Below, piece by piece: positions 26,209 through 37,300 of a DNA stretch of 64,000 nt. A program made the translations under genes and the position numbers. A model generated the notes under the pieces. That model made no database searches. It saw nothing but the letters and a program-made list of their open reading frames with translations, and had not been told where the DNA came from. The stretch spans positions 10,221,404-10,285,403 of the forward strand of contig CM022672.1 in assembly GCA_012295275.1 (NCBI GenBank), given 5' to 3'. This DNA is from Chrysomallon squamiferum. Taxonomy: Eukaryota; Mollusca; Gastropoda; Neomphalida; Peltospiridae. Within the stretch, counting starts at the first letter, position 1. Each line of letters starts with the position of its first letter.

Positions 26209-26453
26209 CAGTCAGTAAGAAAACTGATGGGATATGTTGTCAGTGTCACACGTGTACACGCAGATGCACTCAGTGTGGGCGGTCCTGCTGTTGTAATGGA
26301 AGTGGTGGATGCTCGTGTTTCACGTGCATATCAAAATTTAATATCGTGAGATATTTATATCACTTATTTATTTTTAAAATAAAATTTAAGAAATAATAAA
26401 ATAAAAATTTAATAATATTAAATATTAATATATATATATATTCATTTGTTTTT

Positions 26454-26487
<34 letters not shown>

Positions 26488-26563
26488 TCTTTGAGATTTA
26501 ATAATGTTTTATATAATGTATTCAGGTATCCTATCAAAACGTTGTTATTATTACTTTTTTAAG

Positions 26564-26610
<47 letters not shown>

Positions 26611-27102
26611 TGTATTAATGTTGATTATACTTCAATATTTTTTAGTCTTCATAATTTTTCTTTTGTTTTTTTTTTATTTATTTTATTTTATTTTATTTTT
26701 TTATTATTATTACTATTTTGTTGTTGTTGTTGTTGTTGTAAACAGACGTTCGAGGCAATCAAAACACCATACAGCAGTCTTGACGGATTTGTCAGTGACT
26801 GGGCTGCCGAAAGCAAAGAACAACTGCGGACAACGGTAAAGAGTTTCTTCAAAACGAAACTTGCTAGCTCTAACAGCCAGTGCTGTAAATGCGCTAAATG
26901 TGCCAGTCCGTGCGAGCAGTGCCTGCTTCCTAAACTGAAGTGTTGCTGTAAAGGTGCACTGTGCGCATGCATAACTTGCCCGTTCGGCAATCTAATTATG
27001 GTAAGTCCAGATAATGTGATATAAATATTTTACTGTAAGGTTTTGCTTAATTTAATGCGAACAATAAATTATAGTGTGTATTTTATTTAATTATGTGAAT
27101 GC

Positions 27103-27178
<76 letters not shown>

Positions 27179-27581
27179 GTAGGTAGGTAGGTCAGTGGAT
27201 AGACAGGTAGATGGATGAACATCGATCAATGGTTTATTATTAATACTGAAATTATTTTCGATACCTTCATCAATGATAAAAAAAAAAAAGATAGCTCGAG
27301 TTTGCTTGAAGCTTGACAAATCGCATGATCAGTATTTATAATTTATCCATAAACATATGTTTAATAGCAACAATCATTAATATTCCTGAACGTTGAAATA
27401 TTATTAAACAAATATTCATTCATTCATAGACAAATATATTAAAGGGTTTTTTTCTCTTGTTTTACTATAGGAAGCAGACAGTGTCGATTTCATCGAAAGC
27501 AGACGACGAAACATTGACGAACGTCTTACTCTTGTTGATAGTTTAATCGACAAAATCATGTTGAAACTCAGTTATAATTAA
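24770..27581 (+). CDS. Secreted protein with two tandem 12-cysteine modules, unrecognised family
   Basis: Six coding exons: 24770-24866, 25281-25365, 25821-25915, 26212-26345, 26746-27000, 27471-27581 (TAA). All have GT/AG borders and sum to 777 bases, or 258 residues. Residues 1 to about 17 form a signal peptide (MTPVLFCIVGLFLSCQA). Residues about 33-92 are predicted helical without cysteine. Cys module 1 spans 101-131 in exon 4. A second helical part, about 138-180, is followed by Cys module 2 at 183-215, both in exon 5. The tail 223-258 is charged and helical (FIESRRRNIDERLTLVDSL). Both modules share the spacing CCxCx2Cx3Cx2Cx(3-6)CCCx(4-5)CxCx2C, so the protein looks like two copies of helix plus Cys-knot. 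The CC, CCC, CxC and CxxC groups could bind metal or form disulfides; the signal peptide favours disulfides. There is no membrane segment. I do not recognise the family and assign no activity. Exon 5 has phase-0 introns on both sides and could be skipped without a frameshift. Confidence 0.85.
24991..25079. repeat. (TC)n microsatellite in an intron of the Cys-rich gene
   Basis: An 89-bp run in the intron after the signal-peptide exon. Confidence 0.97.
25645..25724. repeat. (GA)n microsatellite in an intron of the Cys-rich gene
   Basis: An 80-bp purine run about 100 bases before the acceptor at 25820. Confidence 0.97.
26124..26209. repeat. (TTTTA)n followed by a T run that forms a polypyrimidine tract
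   Basis: Pentanucleotides pass into about thirty T residues that end at the AG acceptor of the first Cys-module exon (26212). Confidence 0.92.
26566..26609. repeat. (CA)n microsatellite
   Basis: About twenty-two CA units in the intron between the two Cys-module exons. Confidence 0.96.
27104..27192. repeat. (GATA)n microsatellite with GGTA end
   Basis: About nineteen GATA units, then four GGTA-type units, in the last intron of the Cys-rich gene. Confidence 0.96.
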
Positions 27582-27875
27582 ACTTATCTGCAGCTTAGAA
27601 AATAACTTCACTTACTTTTTATACAATACTTTCATTTGCTGTTGTTTAAATTTCAGAAATATCTGGAAAATTTTACTTCGCATTTTAATTAATTCTTTCA
27701 CGTATGTGAGTGGACGCATGCGGCTTAGATCTGCTTTCCTGTGTTCTGATTTTAATGAATTTAATAATTTTTATATTCGTTCACAAATATTTCTTCTTTA
27801 TTTTATTATTTTTTTTTAAGAATATTTTAAAAATATTGTTATTGCAGAAAAGCAAACAATACAATTAACAATTTG

Positions 27876-27881
27876 AATAAA
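27876..27881 (+). promoter_or_regulatory. Poly(A) signal of the Cys-rich gene
   Basis: A canonical AATAAA about 295 bases after the stop codon, followed by T/G-rich sequence. This is the likely 3' end of the transcript. Confidence 0.55.
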
Positions 27882-28853
27882 ATTTTGTAACTCCATATTG
27901 TTTTGATTCATTTGTTTATAACTTAAACAGAATTTTCTAGAAGCATTAATGTGTAATTAAAGGACATGATATGTGTTGTCCTGAGATCATAACAGATTAC
28001 CTGAGACTGACTGACATGTATGTCCTATAAAAACGAACTTTGATTCCTGCTAAATCAAAATATTAAAAAGGAGGAGAAAAAACCGTGGTTTATCCATCAG
28101 AGTTATTTCAGAAGTTATCGGGATAATTTATTATTCCCTTGTTAATAAATAAATAAAACAATGTTTTGGATACATGTAATGGAATAAAATAAATGTACCT
28201 TAAAATATTTATTTATTTATTTATTTATTTGAATTCAATATATGTATCAGTGGATAATCTGATTATTAACACATAAGCTGGAAATCTATGATATTAACAA
28301 ACAGTTATCAAAATTTGAAAACAATGAAAACCTTTCTAAATTTTAACACACACAAAGCCTTTTGGTATTGGAAAATTTCTAAAGTTATAATTCGAATGAA
28401 TGGAAATATATTAAAAGATGTTGGTTAATAAAACCCCGAGAATGTTAACTGTTAGCAACAGAAGTCTTAAATTTTAGCTGTGTTTCTGTTACCAGGTAAT
28501 AGATCATTCATCTCTACTGAAAACGACAAACTAGCAGGGTTTTCGTTGTTGTTTTTGTTTTCCATTAAATTTAATAAATAATTATTGTTTAAATTGTCCA
28601 AATTTACATCCAAATAATAATTATTTTTGAATTAGCTGTCAACACATTCAAAATTATTCACAATAAACGACTTAAGAAAGGCGCATATCATTATAAATAT
28701 TGTAAATAATAAATTATGAAACAAATATAAGGGTACAGAACAATTTATTTTTTAATGACAAATTTGGAGGTAAATAAATGATTGTTTTGTTTTTTGATTT
28801 TTTTTAAATTATCATTTCAAATTATATTATTATTATAATCATCATCATCATCA

Positions 28854-28911
<58 letters not shown>

Positions 28912-29242
28912 GGTTGATTTCACATGTGAATAATTTTTGTTTTCTTGTAAGGAAAATCAAAAATAAATGTTATTGCAATACCAGCAAAATTTTTCAGTCT
29001 CATTGAATTTACAACATAAGAGGCACCAAATTAATGAGGTCCTGAAATTTCACAAAACAGCTTTTGTTTGTCATTATTATATTGTATCATACAGTACTAT
29101 ATTGTATAAGATTATCTGTATTTATGCATTCTGATTTATTTTTTTCCTGAGTCTTTTTTTTTTTTTTTTTTTTTTTTGTATTATTTTGAGTCACTTTTTA
29201 TATATTTATAAAGGCAAAACTCAACTGATGTTATCATCGCCA
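27882..29242. other. Intergenic between the Cys-rich gene and STKLD1
   Basis: No coding exon is supported. It contains an (ATC)/(ATT)n array at 28839-28911 and a T run at 29154-29178. Confidence 0.5.
28839..28911. repeat. (ATC)n/(ATT)n microsatellite
   Basis: A short ATC block is followed by about eighteen ATT units. Confidence 0.95.
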
Positions 29243-29250
29243 TATAAAAA
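29243..29250 (+). promoter_or_regulatory. Possible TATA box of the STKLD1-like gene
   Basis: TATAAAAA lies 148 bases before the assumed start codon with no intervening acceptor needed. That would give a 5' UTR of roughly 115 bases. AT-rich surroundings make chance likely. Confidence 0.3.
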
Positions 29251-29390
29251 ACAGGCTCCAGCTTTTCCCGAGAATTTTGTTTTTATTTTTATTTATTTTG
29301 CATTACATATTAGTATATGTATATGTACATGCGTGTATCATAATAATAATTAACTTCAAGCATAAAAACGATAGTTACAAGAAGTATGGT

Positions 29391-31233
29391 ATGAGACACA
29401 ATATTCCGCCTACTGACGATTTCAGCCAATTGGATAACACGCCTGCGCATCACAACGGCGTCCGGTTGTCAAGAATGGAGAACTACGAGGTGCATTTAGT
29501 TTAGTTTTTAAACCTAAGAACAGAATATATGTTTTGGTTAACTTTTATCGCACATGATACCTTTACTTAATTTTTTTATTGTTTACGTTATAGGTTGGCA
29601 ACGTAATTAGTGTTGATGGAAAGGGCATTGTGCATTTGGCCACGAATAAAAAAGATGGCAAAACTTACGTTTTAAAAATGGTAACAGTCTTTAATCATTT
29701 ATACTCATCTTTATTCGAAAAACAACAACAACAAAATAATAAATAAATAAAATAAAAAAATAAATAAAAATAAAAAATAATAATAAGTTTAAAATTCAAC
29801 AGTAATTAAGAAAATATTAATAAATAAATAATACAAGCAATAAAAAATTTACAATAAATAAATAAATAAAATACAGTTTTATCTTTACTATAAATCATAC
29901 ATAAATGTATAATCCAAAAAAATATTTGTAGTGCTATATTCTCGTTCTTATATTCTTACTCTGTAGATTGAATGCCAAGATGAAAGTGCTGCCAATACAG
30001 CTTTTCAGGAGGTAACTTTACTAACATTATTCTAAATTCTCAACTAATCTTTCACAATAATTATTATAGATTTGGAATTATTATTGGTAGTATTATGATA
30101 AAAAAAAAAATATATAGGCTGTCTTAGTATATACATACCTTTAATTGATTGACTTTATATTTTTTATTGTTTGCTGCACTGTTAAGAATGCTTAACTTTC
30201 TAATAACTTATATTTTTCAGGCTTTGGCTTTACAGAAGTTAAATCATCCCTATATTTGTGGCTATAAAGAGTTTTTTGTCTTGTGGGATAAATCGGTTGG
30301 TATTTTTCTCTTTTATCCTATTAGGGTTAATTAATAAGCAGACAATAATTTATTTGAAGTTCCTTTTAACTTGATGAATGATAGATAATAGGATCATTAT
30401 TGCATTATAAACTTTTCTAAAGGATGTGTGTGTGTGGTTGGTGGTTTGTGAGTGTGTTTTCTAACTCTGTGGAAGCAATAGGTTTCCTTTCCTGCTATCA
30501 TCTTAATTTTTTTTTTTAAAGTGACAGATCAGTACCTAATAATTGTCAAAAAACATTCTTTAATCCAACAAAGGTGGGTGTTATTAAATGCTGTTTGCTT
30601 TTTTTGTAGTTTAGCACTAGCAGTAAAAGTTCAGGTGGTCTGTTTTTAGGGTTAATGTTTGACATGATTTTCTGTTCGCACAACTACCAACATATATTTA
30701 AGTCTTTGTAAAGTCTTTGTGACATGTGTCACTATGATTAAAATGCTTTGTGTCAGACAAATGGATATTGTATGATATTGTTACTGTATTTTTCAGAAAT
30801 GTGCAATGTTCCTGTGCATTGTTATGGATTTTTATCAAAAAGGAAACCTCAAGAAAATTATCAATGAATACCAAGAAAAGAAAGAATTAATCAGTGAAGA
30901 GGTTTGATGTTGTTAATTTATTACTGTATATAATTACATAAGAGTACTTTTTACTAATAATAGGTTTAGCAAAATAACACTTTTCACATTTATTTGGGAA
31001 GTGTTTAATGATTATTTGAACCAAGAATAGGTTTGTTCTGGTTTTAATTTCCTCATTTATATTAATTTTATAATTAATAGTAGTAGCTATTTAATATTTT
31101 GTAACTTTGATGAGTGAATATAGCAGATTAAAACTACATTATGATGCATAAAAGTATTCATACCCAGCAAACTTTTATTAAATAAACTGGTGAAAAATCA
31201 GTAGATATTCTTGTTACTGAAAAGCTAGATTAA

Positions 31234-31327
<94 letters not shown>

Positions 31328-34275
31328 TTCATTCATTCATTCATTCAGTTACATTTTAATGTATTTTAATGTTGTGTCTTCAAACATGCAAACCTGTCTT
31401 GTTTTGAACATAATTTCTGGGATTATATTTTTTATACTTTTTTTCCATTTTTTTTTTTATATGAATTTAAACCTTTATCCCATTATTATTAATATATTTA
31501 CTCTGTTTCTTACTACAGCAAATCCAAAAATATTTAGGTGAAATAATGGAAGCATTAATATTTGTACACTTGAAGGGAATTCTTCATAGGTTTGTAGTTA
31601 GTGTGTGATGTTGTATTTACAATTATTTTTATTTTTTTGACTTACTTTAATTAAATATGTAATGAAGATTGAAGATTTCATCTCACTGTGTTGATTTTAG
31701 TAAAGAATCTGAAATTGTTGAATAAAAGAATAATAAAAGTGTATAGGATTATCACCACATGGTTTTCCTTAGCTGGTTTAAGGGAGATAATAAATCAAAG
31801 ATATTTAATACTAGTAAACATAACAGTAAAATATAAATAAGGAAGAAAATAAAAGATTATTACATACAGATTCTTTTTATATATTTTTTATTCATACTGT
31901 TGTAATTCTTATATTTATTAAAAGCATTTTTCTTTCTGTTGCTGTTATTATTATTATAATCATTTATTTATTCATTCATTTTTTAATTCTGTTATAATAT
32001 TTTTGTTTTTGTTTGTTTGTTAATAACAGAGATTTGAACCCCAGTAATATCTTCGTCAAAGATGATGGTACATTGTGTCTTGGAGATTTCGCTGTGGCCA
32101 CCATTATTGGAGATATTGTCACAAATACAAGGTGTCCAGCAGGTGAATGTTTATTCATTATTTTTACTTTTTCTGTTAATTATAACAACTTAAAGTAATT
32201 CAGAGAAATAAAAAAATCCAATTTTGTTATTTTGTGGGTAAATGTTTAGCCATTATTTTCACTTTTTCTGTTAATTATTATTATTTAAAATATTCAGAGA
32301 ACTAGAACAGTTCAGTTTTATTATTTTTATTTATAAAATATATGTGAATTATAATTTATAATTTTTTCATGAAGCTAGTTTTTCTATTCAAACAGTTTAG
32401 ATTTTTGTTTGATTTAGGGTTTCAGTGTAAGTTGTAGTTTGATATTTGTATTTTTTTAATTAATCATTTAATCTATAAAATATTGTGGGTTTCTTTTGGG
32501 TTTTTTATGTATATAAATATATGGACTAAGTACATTAATCTTTCTTAACAGATTAAAATGTTAAAGACATGGAACTTTTTGTGATATAAATTCTTCTACG
32601 ACATTTTCTTTTCAGGAACTACAAATTACATGGCCCCTGAAGCTCTTGAGGGTGAATATTATGAGAGCAGTGATTTGTGGTCACTGGGATGTGTTCTGTT
32701 TGAGATGGCTACCACCAACCTGTTTCAAGAAAATGAAATAGGAGAACTGTTGAAATCTATTCCAAATGATATTGTAATTCTTGAAGAAGTCCTGGAAGAT
32801 ATTGCTGAGGTATTAATTTTGTTTTGAATCATAAAACTGACATTAAAGATATCAGATCCAGGCAAGCTGTGAAAAAATATTCTCAAATACATCAGCCAAT
32901 ATTTGAATCCAAGAATTCTCAAAACTGATATGAACATCTGTTGATTGATTCATATTAAGGCCCAATCACATATTTGATTGCCTTCATGAATGTATATGTT
33001 TTGAATCCTGCACATTTAAATGCAGATGTATTGTTCTATCCCTTTTATTCTGTTTTAGTTTTTAATTTCAAATTAATTTGATAAAAATGATGTATAAAAA
33101 TAATAAAGGCTGTGCAGATTTAGCTTACAAAAAGTTAAATATATCTAATAATCAGTAATGAAATTTACTCTGGCTGTTCTCAACTAGTGGTTTACAATGA
33201 AACATACACTCTGATATTAAAATATGATTTCAGATTCACTTTGATTTCAGATTGTTACTTTGTAATTTGAAATCAGTATCAGTTTGTGTGGTAAGAGTCA
33301 TAAAACACAAACGTATATACTGATCACATGAAAAATATAACTTGTTTGAAAATTATCTCACAGTACTTTAGTCATTTTTATCACAATTAACTATTGTATT
33401 TTGAAAAAGATAATTTTACTTTTCTATCTTTATTTCTTAATTTTCATTTATTTATTTTATTATTTGTTTAATTTTCATTGGTATGTACATGCGTGTTCTG
33501 GGTTCAACTGAAGTTTTTCATTTTTGTAGAATTATTCGTGTGAAATGGTGAAAACACTGCGGTCCATGCTGAAACCAGATGTTGAAGTGAGAATGTCACC
33601 AATGTGAGTGTAAATTTCAGTAATGTTTTCTAAAATAATAACCTTTTTATAATAAACTATAATGCATTGTTATTATTTTTTCCAAAACCTCATCCACAAA
33701 AACAACTACCATGCATCAATTTATCCTTTTGTTTGTAGTTTCTTGATATACTACATTCATAATGAAATAAACTGTTAATGTAAATGATTTTAAAGCTAAT
33801 ATTTTAAAAAAATGAAAGAAAAAGAAAAAAATACAATATAAATTATATTTATTCTGCAAAGTGCTGTAGTAATTAACAAAATGTGTGGATTTTACTTAGA
33901 GTTTTTAATTATGTAGGTATGACTTGTAAAAATAGTAAATAGAGAACAAAATTAGTAATGCATTGTGTGTTAGTGTTCTTCAGCTCTTTTTTATCACCAG
34001 ATGGTTGAGAGATCAGCATGTAAGTAAAATGACTTGCAATAATTAAAAAAAAACTGATTAACATTTATAATGTGTAATTTACAGAGAAGTCGCCAAGAAT
34101 TCTCCCTACATACGCAAATGCTTGGAAGTCAGTGATTCCACAGTGTTAGAAAAGAGAAAAAGACGTCTTCTCTTCAATGATCGATGTAGTAAGTACTCTA
34201 AATTAGTAGATAATTAGACTTAGGAGTATTAGAAATTATCACACAATTTAAGATACATATTATTTTATTTAATTT

Positions 34276-34318
<43 letters not shown>

Positions 34319-37300
34319 TTTTATTATTTTTCTTTTGAAATTAAAATTTGCTGTGCAGAGGTTAAAGAATTATACAAAGTTTTGTTGTTTAAATTTTCCA
34401 TAAATGATGTTTTTAGATATTTCCAGAAGACATACAAATTCTTCTGAGATTTACTGAATAAATATTTTTTTAAATGTTTTATATTTATAAATAATCAAAA
34501 TAACTACAACAAAAAAAAAACCAAAAAAACCCCCAACCCTAGCAAAATGAATGAATTTATTTTGATTTTTTCAATTCTAATATTTAAAAGCGTATCACTG
34601 AAATTAATTTTGTAAATTTCCTTTTTGCAGAGCCTTTGCCTGAAACTGCTAAAACACCATTAACTATTTTGGAACACTTGGCTGCCACTGTGGACTATGA
34701 AGAGTGTGTAAAGGAGAGTCTGGGACGTCTGTTGGAATTGTTCAAAGACGAGGATAACATTGTACTCGGAGACCACAGCAAGCGACTCATTGCATACTCC
34801 ATGACCAACAACATGACTGATGAGCTTGTTCAGATTATTGGATTAGATGTCCTTTGCAGTCTCGTTTTATGTGGTAATTACATCAGATTTGTCACAACTG
34901 CATTAATTTAGAGTAGATTTGTTAATACATTATCATGCCTGCATTAGTTTAAAATCTGTTTGTTAATAAATGATAATATTTCAATTAGTTTAAGACAGAT
35001 TTATTAATATGTTATTATATTTATGTTAGATTAAGATAGATTTGTTAATAACTCACTTTAGTTTAATGTAAACTTGTTAATATGTTATTTTAACTCACAT
35101 TAGATTAAGTTGACTTGTTAATGTTATTTTAACTCACTTTATGTTAAGATAGACTTGTTAATATGTTATTTTAACTCACATTAGTTTAAAGTAAACTTGT
35201 TAATAAGTTATTATACTTGTATTAATTTAAAATCAATGAGTTTGTTATACCAGTACCAATATTTACTGACTGATTATTTATAATGAGTTGATCGATACCA
35301 GTAACCAAATTCAGATACTCATACAAATTGATCCAGACAAGAATTTGTGTTGTTTTCTGTTTTTTTTTTTATCAGCAACAAATTTACATTTGAATTTTGA
35401 ATTTGGTAGAAGCTTCATGAATGTTTATATATTTGGTAAAATTTGAAAACTGTAAATGTAATGGATTAAAACATTTTTTTAAACTAATATCATAATTACA
35501 TTTGATTGCAGATTTAAAATAAAATAATTTTAGTGTGTTCTGATTTTTATTTTATGGATGTCTTTTTTATTGTATTTTTAGCAAAGTCTGGAGATGTTTT
35601 ATTTACAGATGAAATAATTCAAGTGATTCCAAAGGCTATGAAGGTTTAAATATTTATTTATTCATTTATAAATTTAAATCCATTCGGTTTGTAATGTTTT
35701 TAAATGTTTAACATAGCATTTCATTTAAGTGTCTTGGTTTTTTGATTATTTGTTATTAGTTAAAAATATTGAAATGGAAAAGAAAGAAAGAAATGATTTA
35801 ATGAGTAATAAATGCCACATTTTTGATGACTGGTGTTTAGTCCTGCTCTTTTAATGAAGTAATATTCAGTAACATGTTTGTGTATCAGTATTTATTACTG
35901 AGATAGTGATTATGTAATGGCATCTTCAACAACCAATCTGCCAGCTATTTTAACTGATTAGCAACAGAGACTATTTTAGATTTACCTTCTCATAAACTTC
36001 TATATACATCACAGCTGAAACTGAAAAATATCCTGAGTAATCAACAGAACCAAGCTGGTGACAGCCTTAAAATAATGTTGAATGTAGTAGTTAATCAACA
36101 TCTTTTCACTTTTAAAAAAATATATATATAAATACTGTTTATTTTCATTAAAAATGTTATCAGTTTAATAATTATTAAAATGTTTATGTTGTACTCTCAT
36201 ATTTTTTTCAGACTTACCCAGGCAACATTGAATTGCAACAGTCAGGGATAACACTGATGATGGCCTTAGGAGCTGAGAGTAAGAATATCTAAACAGTTTA
36301 ATTTTCAGCTGATCATCTGTAATTATTTTGTTATTGTTTTATAATACTAAGTTAATTCCACTGACCAATATTGATTTTACTTTGTTTATTTTTTGCATTT
36401 TTCAAATATCCATAATTTTTATGATGAAATTGTTTTAAATGATGGGATAATATATTCCGGTAAATGCAAATAGGTACGAAACTAAACAATAAAAATATTA
36501 TTAAAAATATACATACAGTAACAGATTATATTTTATTTATTTATTTATTTATTTTTTTAAATTTTTAAATTTTTAAATTTTAAATTTTTTTTTATTATGT
36601 TTTTTATTTTATTTTATTTTATTTTATTTTATTTTATTTTTATTACCCAGAATCTTTTTCTTTTTTTCTGCTCCTAAGTGATCAGTCAAAGGAAAATGTA
36701 ATTTCTGTGAAATCTGTTCTTGTTTTTTTTCACATTAATGTCTTGTTTTGCAAAAGGTCTCTTCATTATTCTTATTTACAGAGAAAGCCTGTGATATTAT
36801 TGGCGAGTTGGATGGAATCAGACTGATAGTGAATGCCATGAAGAGGAAGCCTGAGAAATGTCCTCTCATGACTGCATGTTGTAATGCTCTCTGGACTCTT
36901 GCTGTCTCTAGTACATACACGTTTCTTATACACTTTCAAATAATTTTATATTGAGAAACTATTATTCTATTTTGTCATTTGTTTCCATCCTAAAAAGTTG
37001 ATTTATAAATAGAAAAATGCTTTTGTAACTTATTAGGTTATTGCTACTCTGGAGAAAACAAATATTCACTTGTATTAGAATTATTTATTTTTTAGTTTAA
37101 ATAATGGTTATAAAGAGGCTTAATTTCTAAATATTTTTGTTTATAATTGTTTAACTGCAGAGATTATTATTGTCATTTTATTTACTGTAAATGTCAGATG
37201 ATTGTTTTAGACTGACAGTATACAAATTTAAAAGTCTATATTATGTTATCTAACATTTAATTGTGAAATACTGTTTATGTCAGAGGACAACCTGTTGTCA

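Noticed and set aside
29277-29390. Longer N terminus for STKLD1 from an upstream Met at 29277
   Set aside because: The extra 38 residues are a low-complexity translation of AT-rich sequence and would place the start almost on the possible TATA box. The ATG at 29391 or 29475 is more credible.
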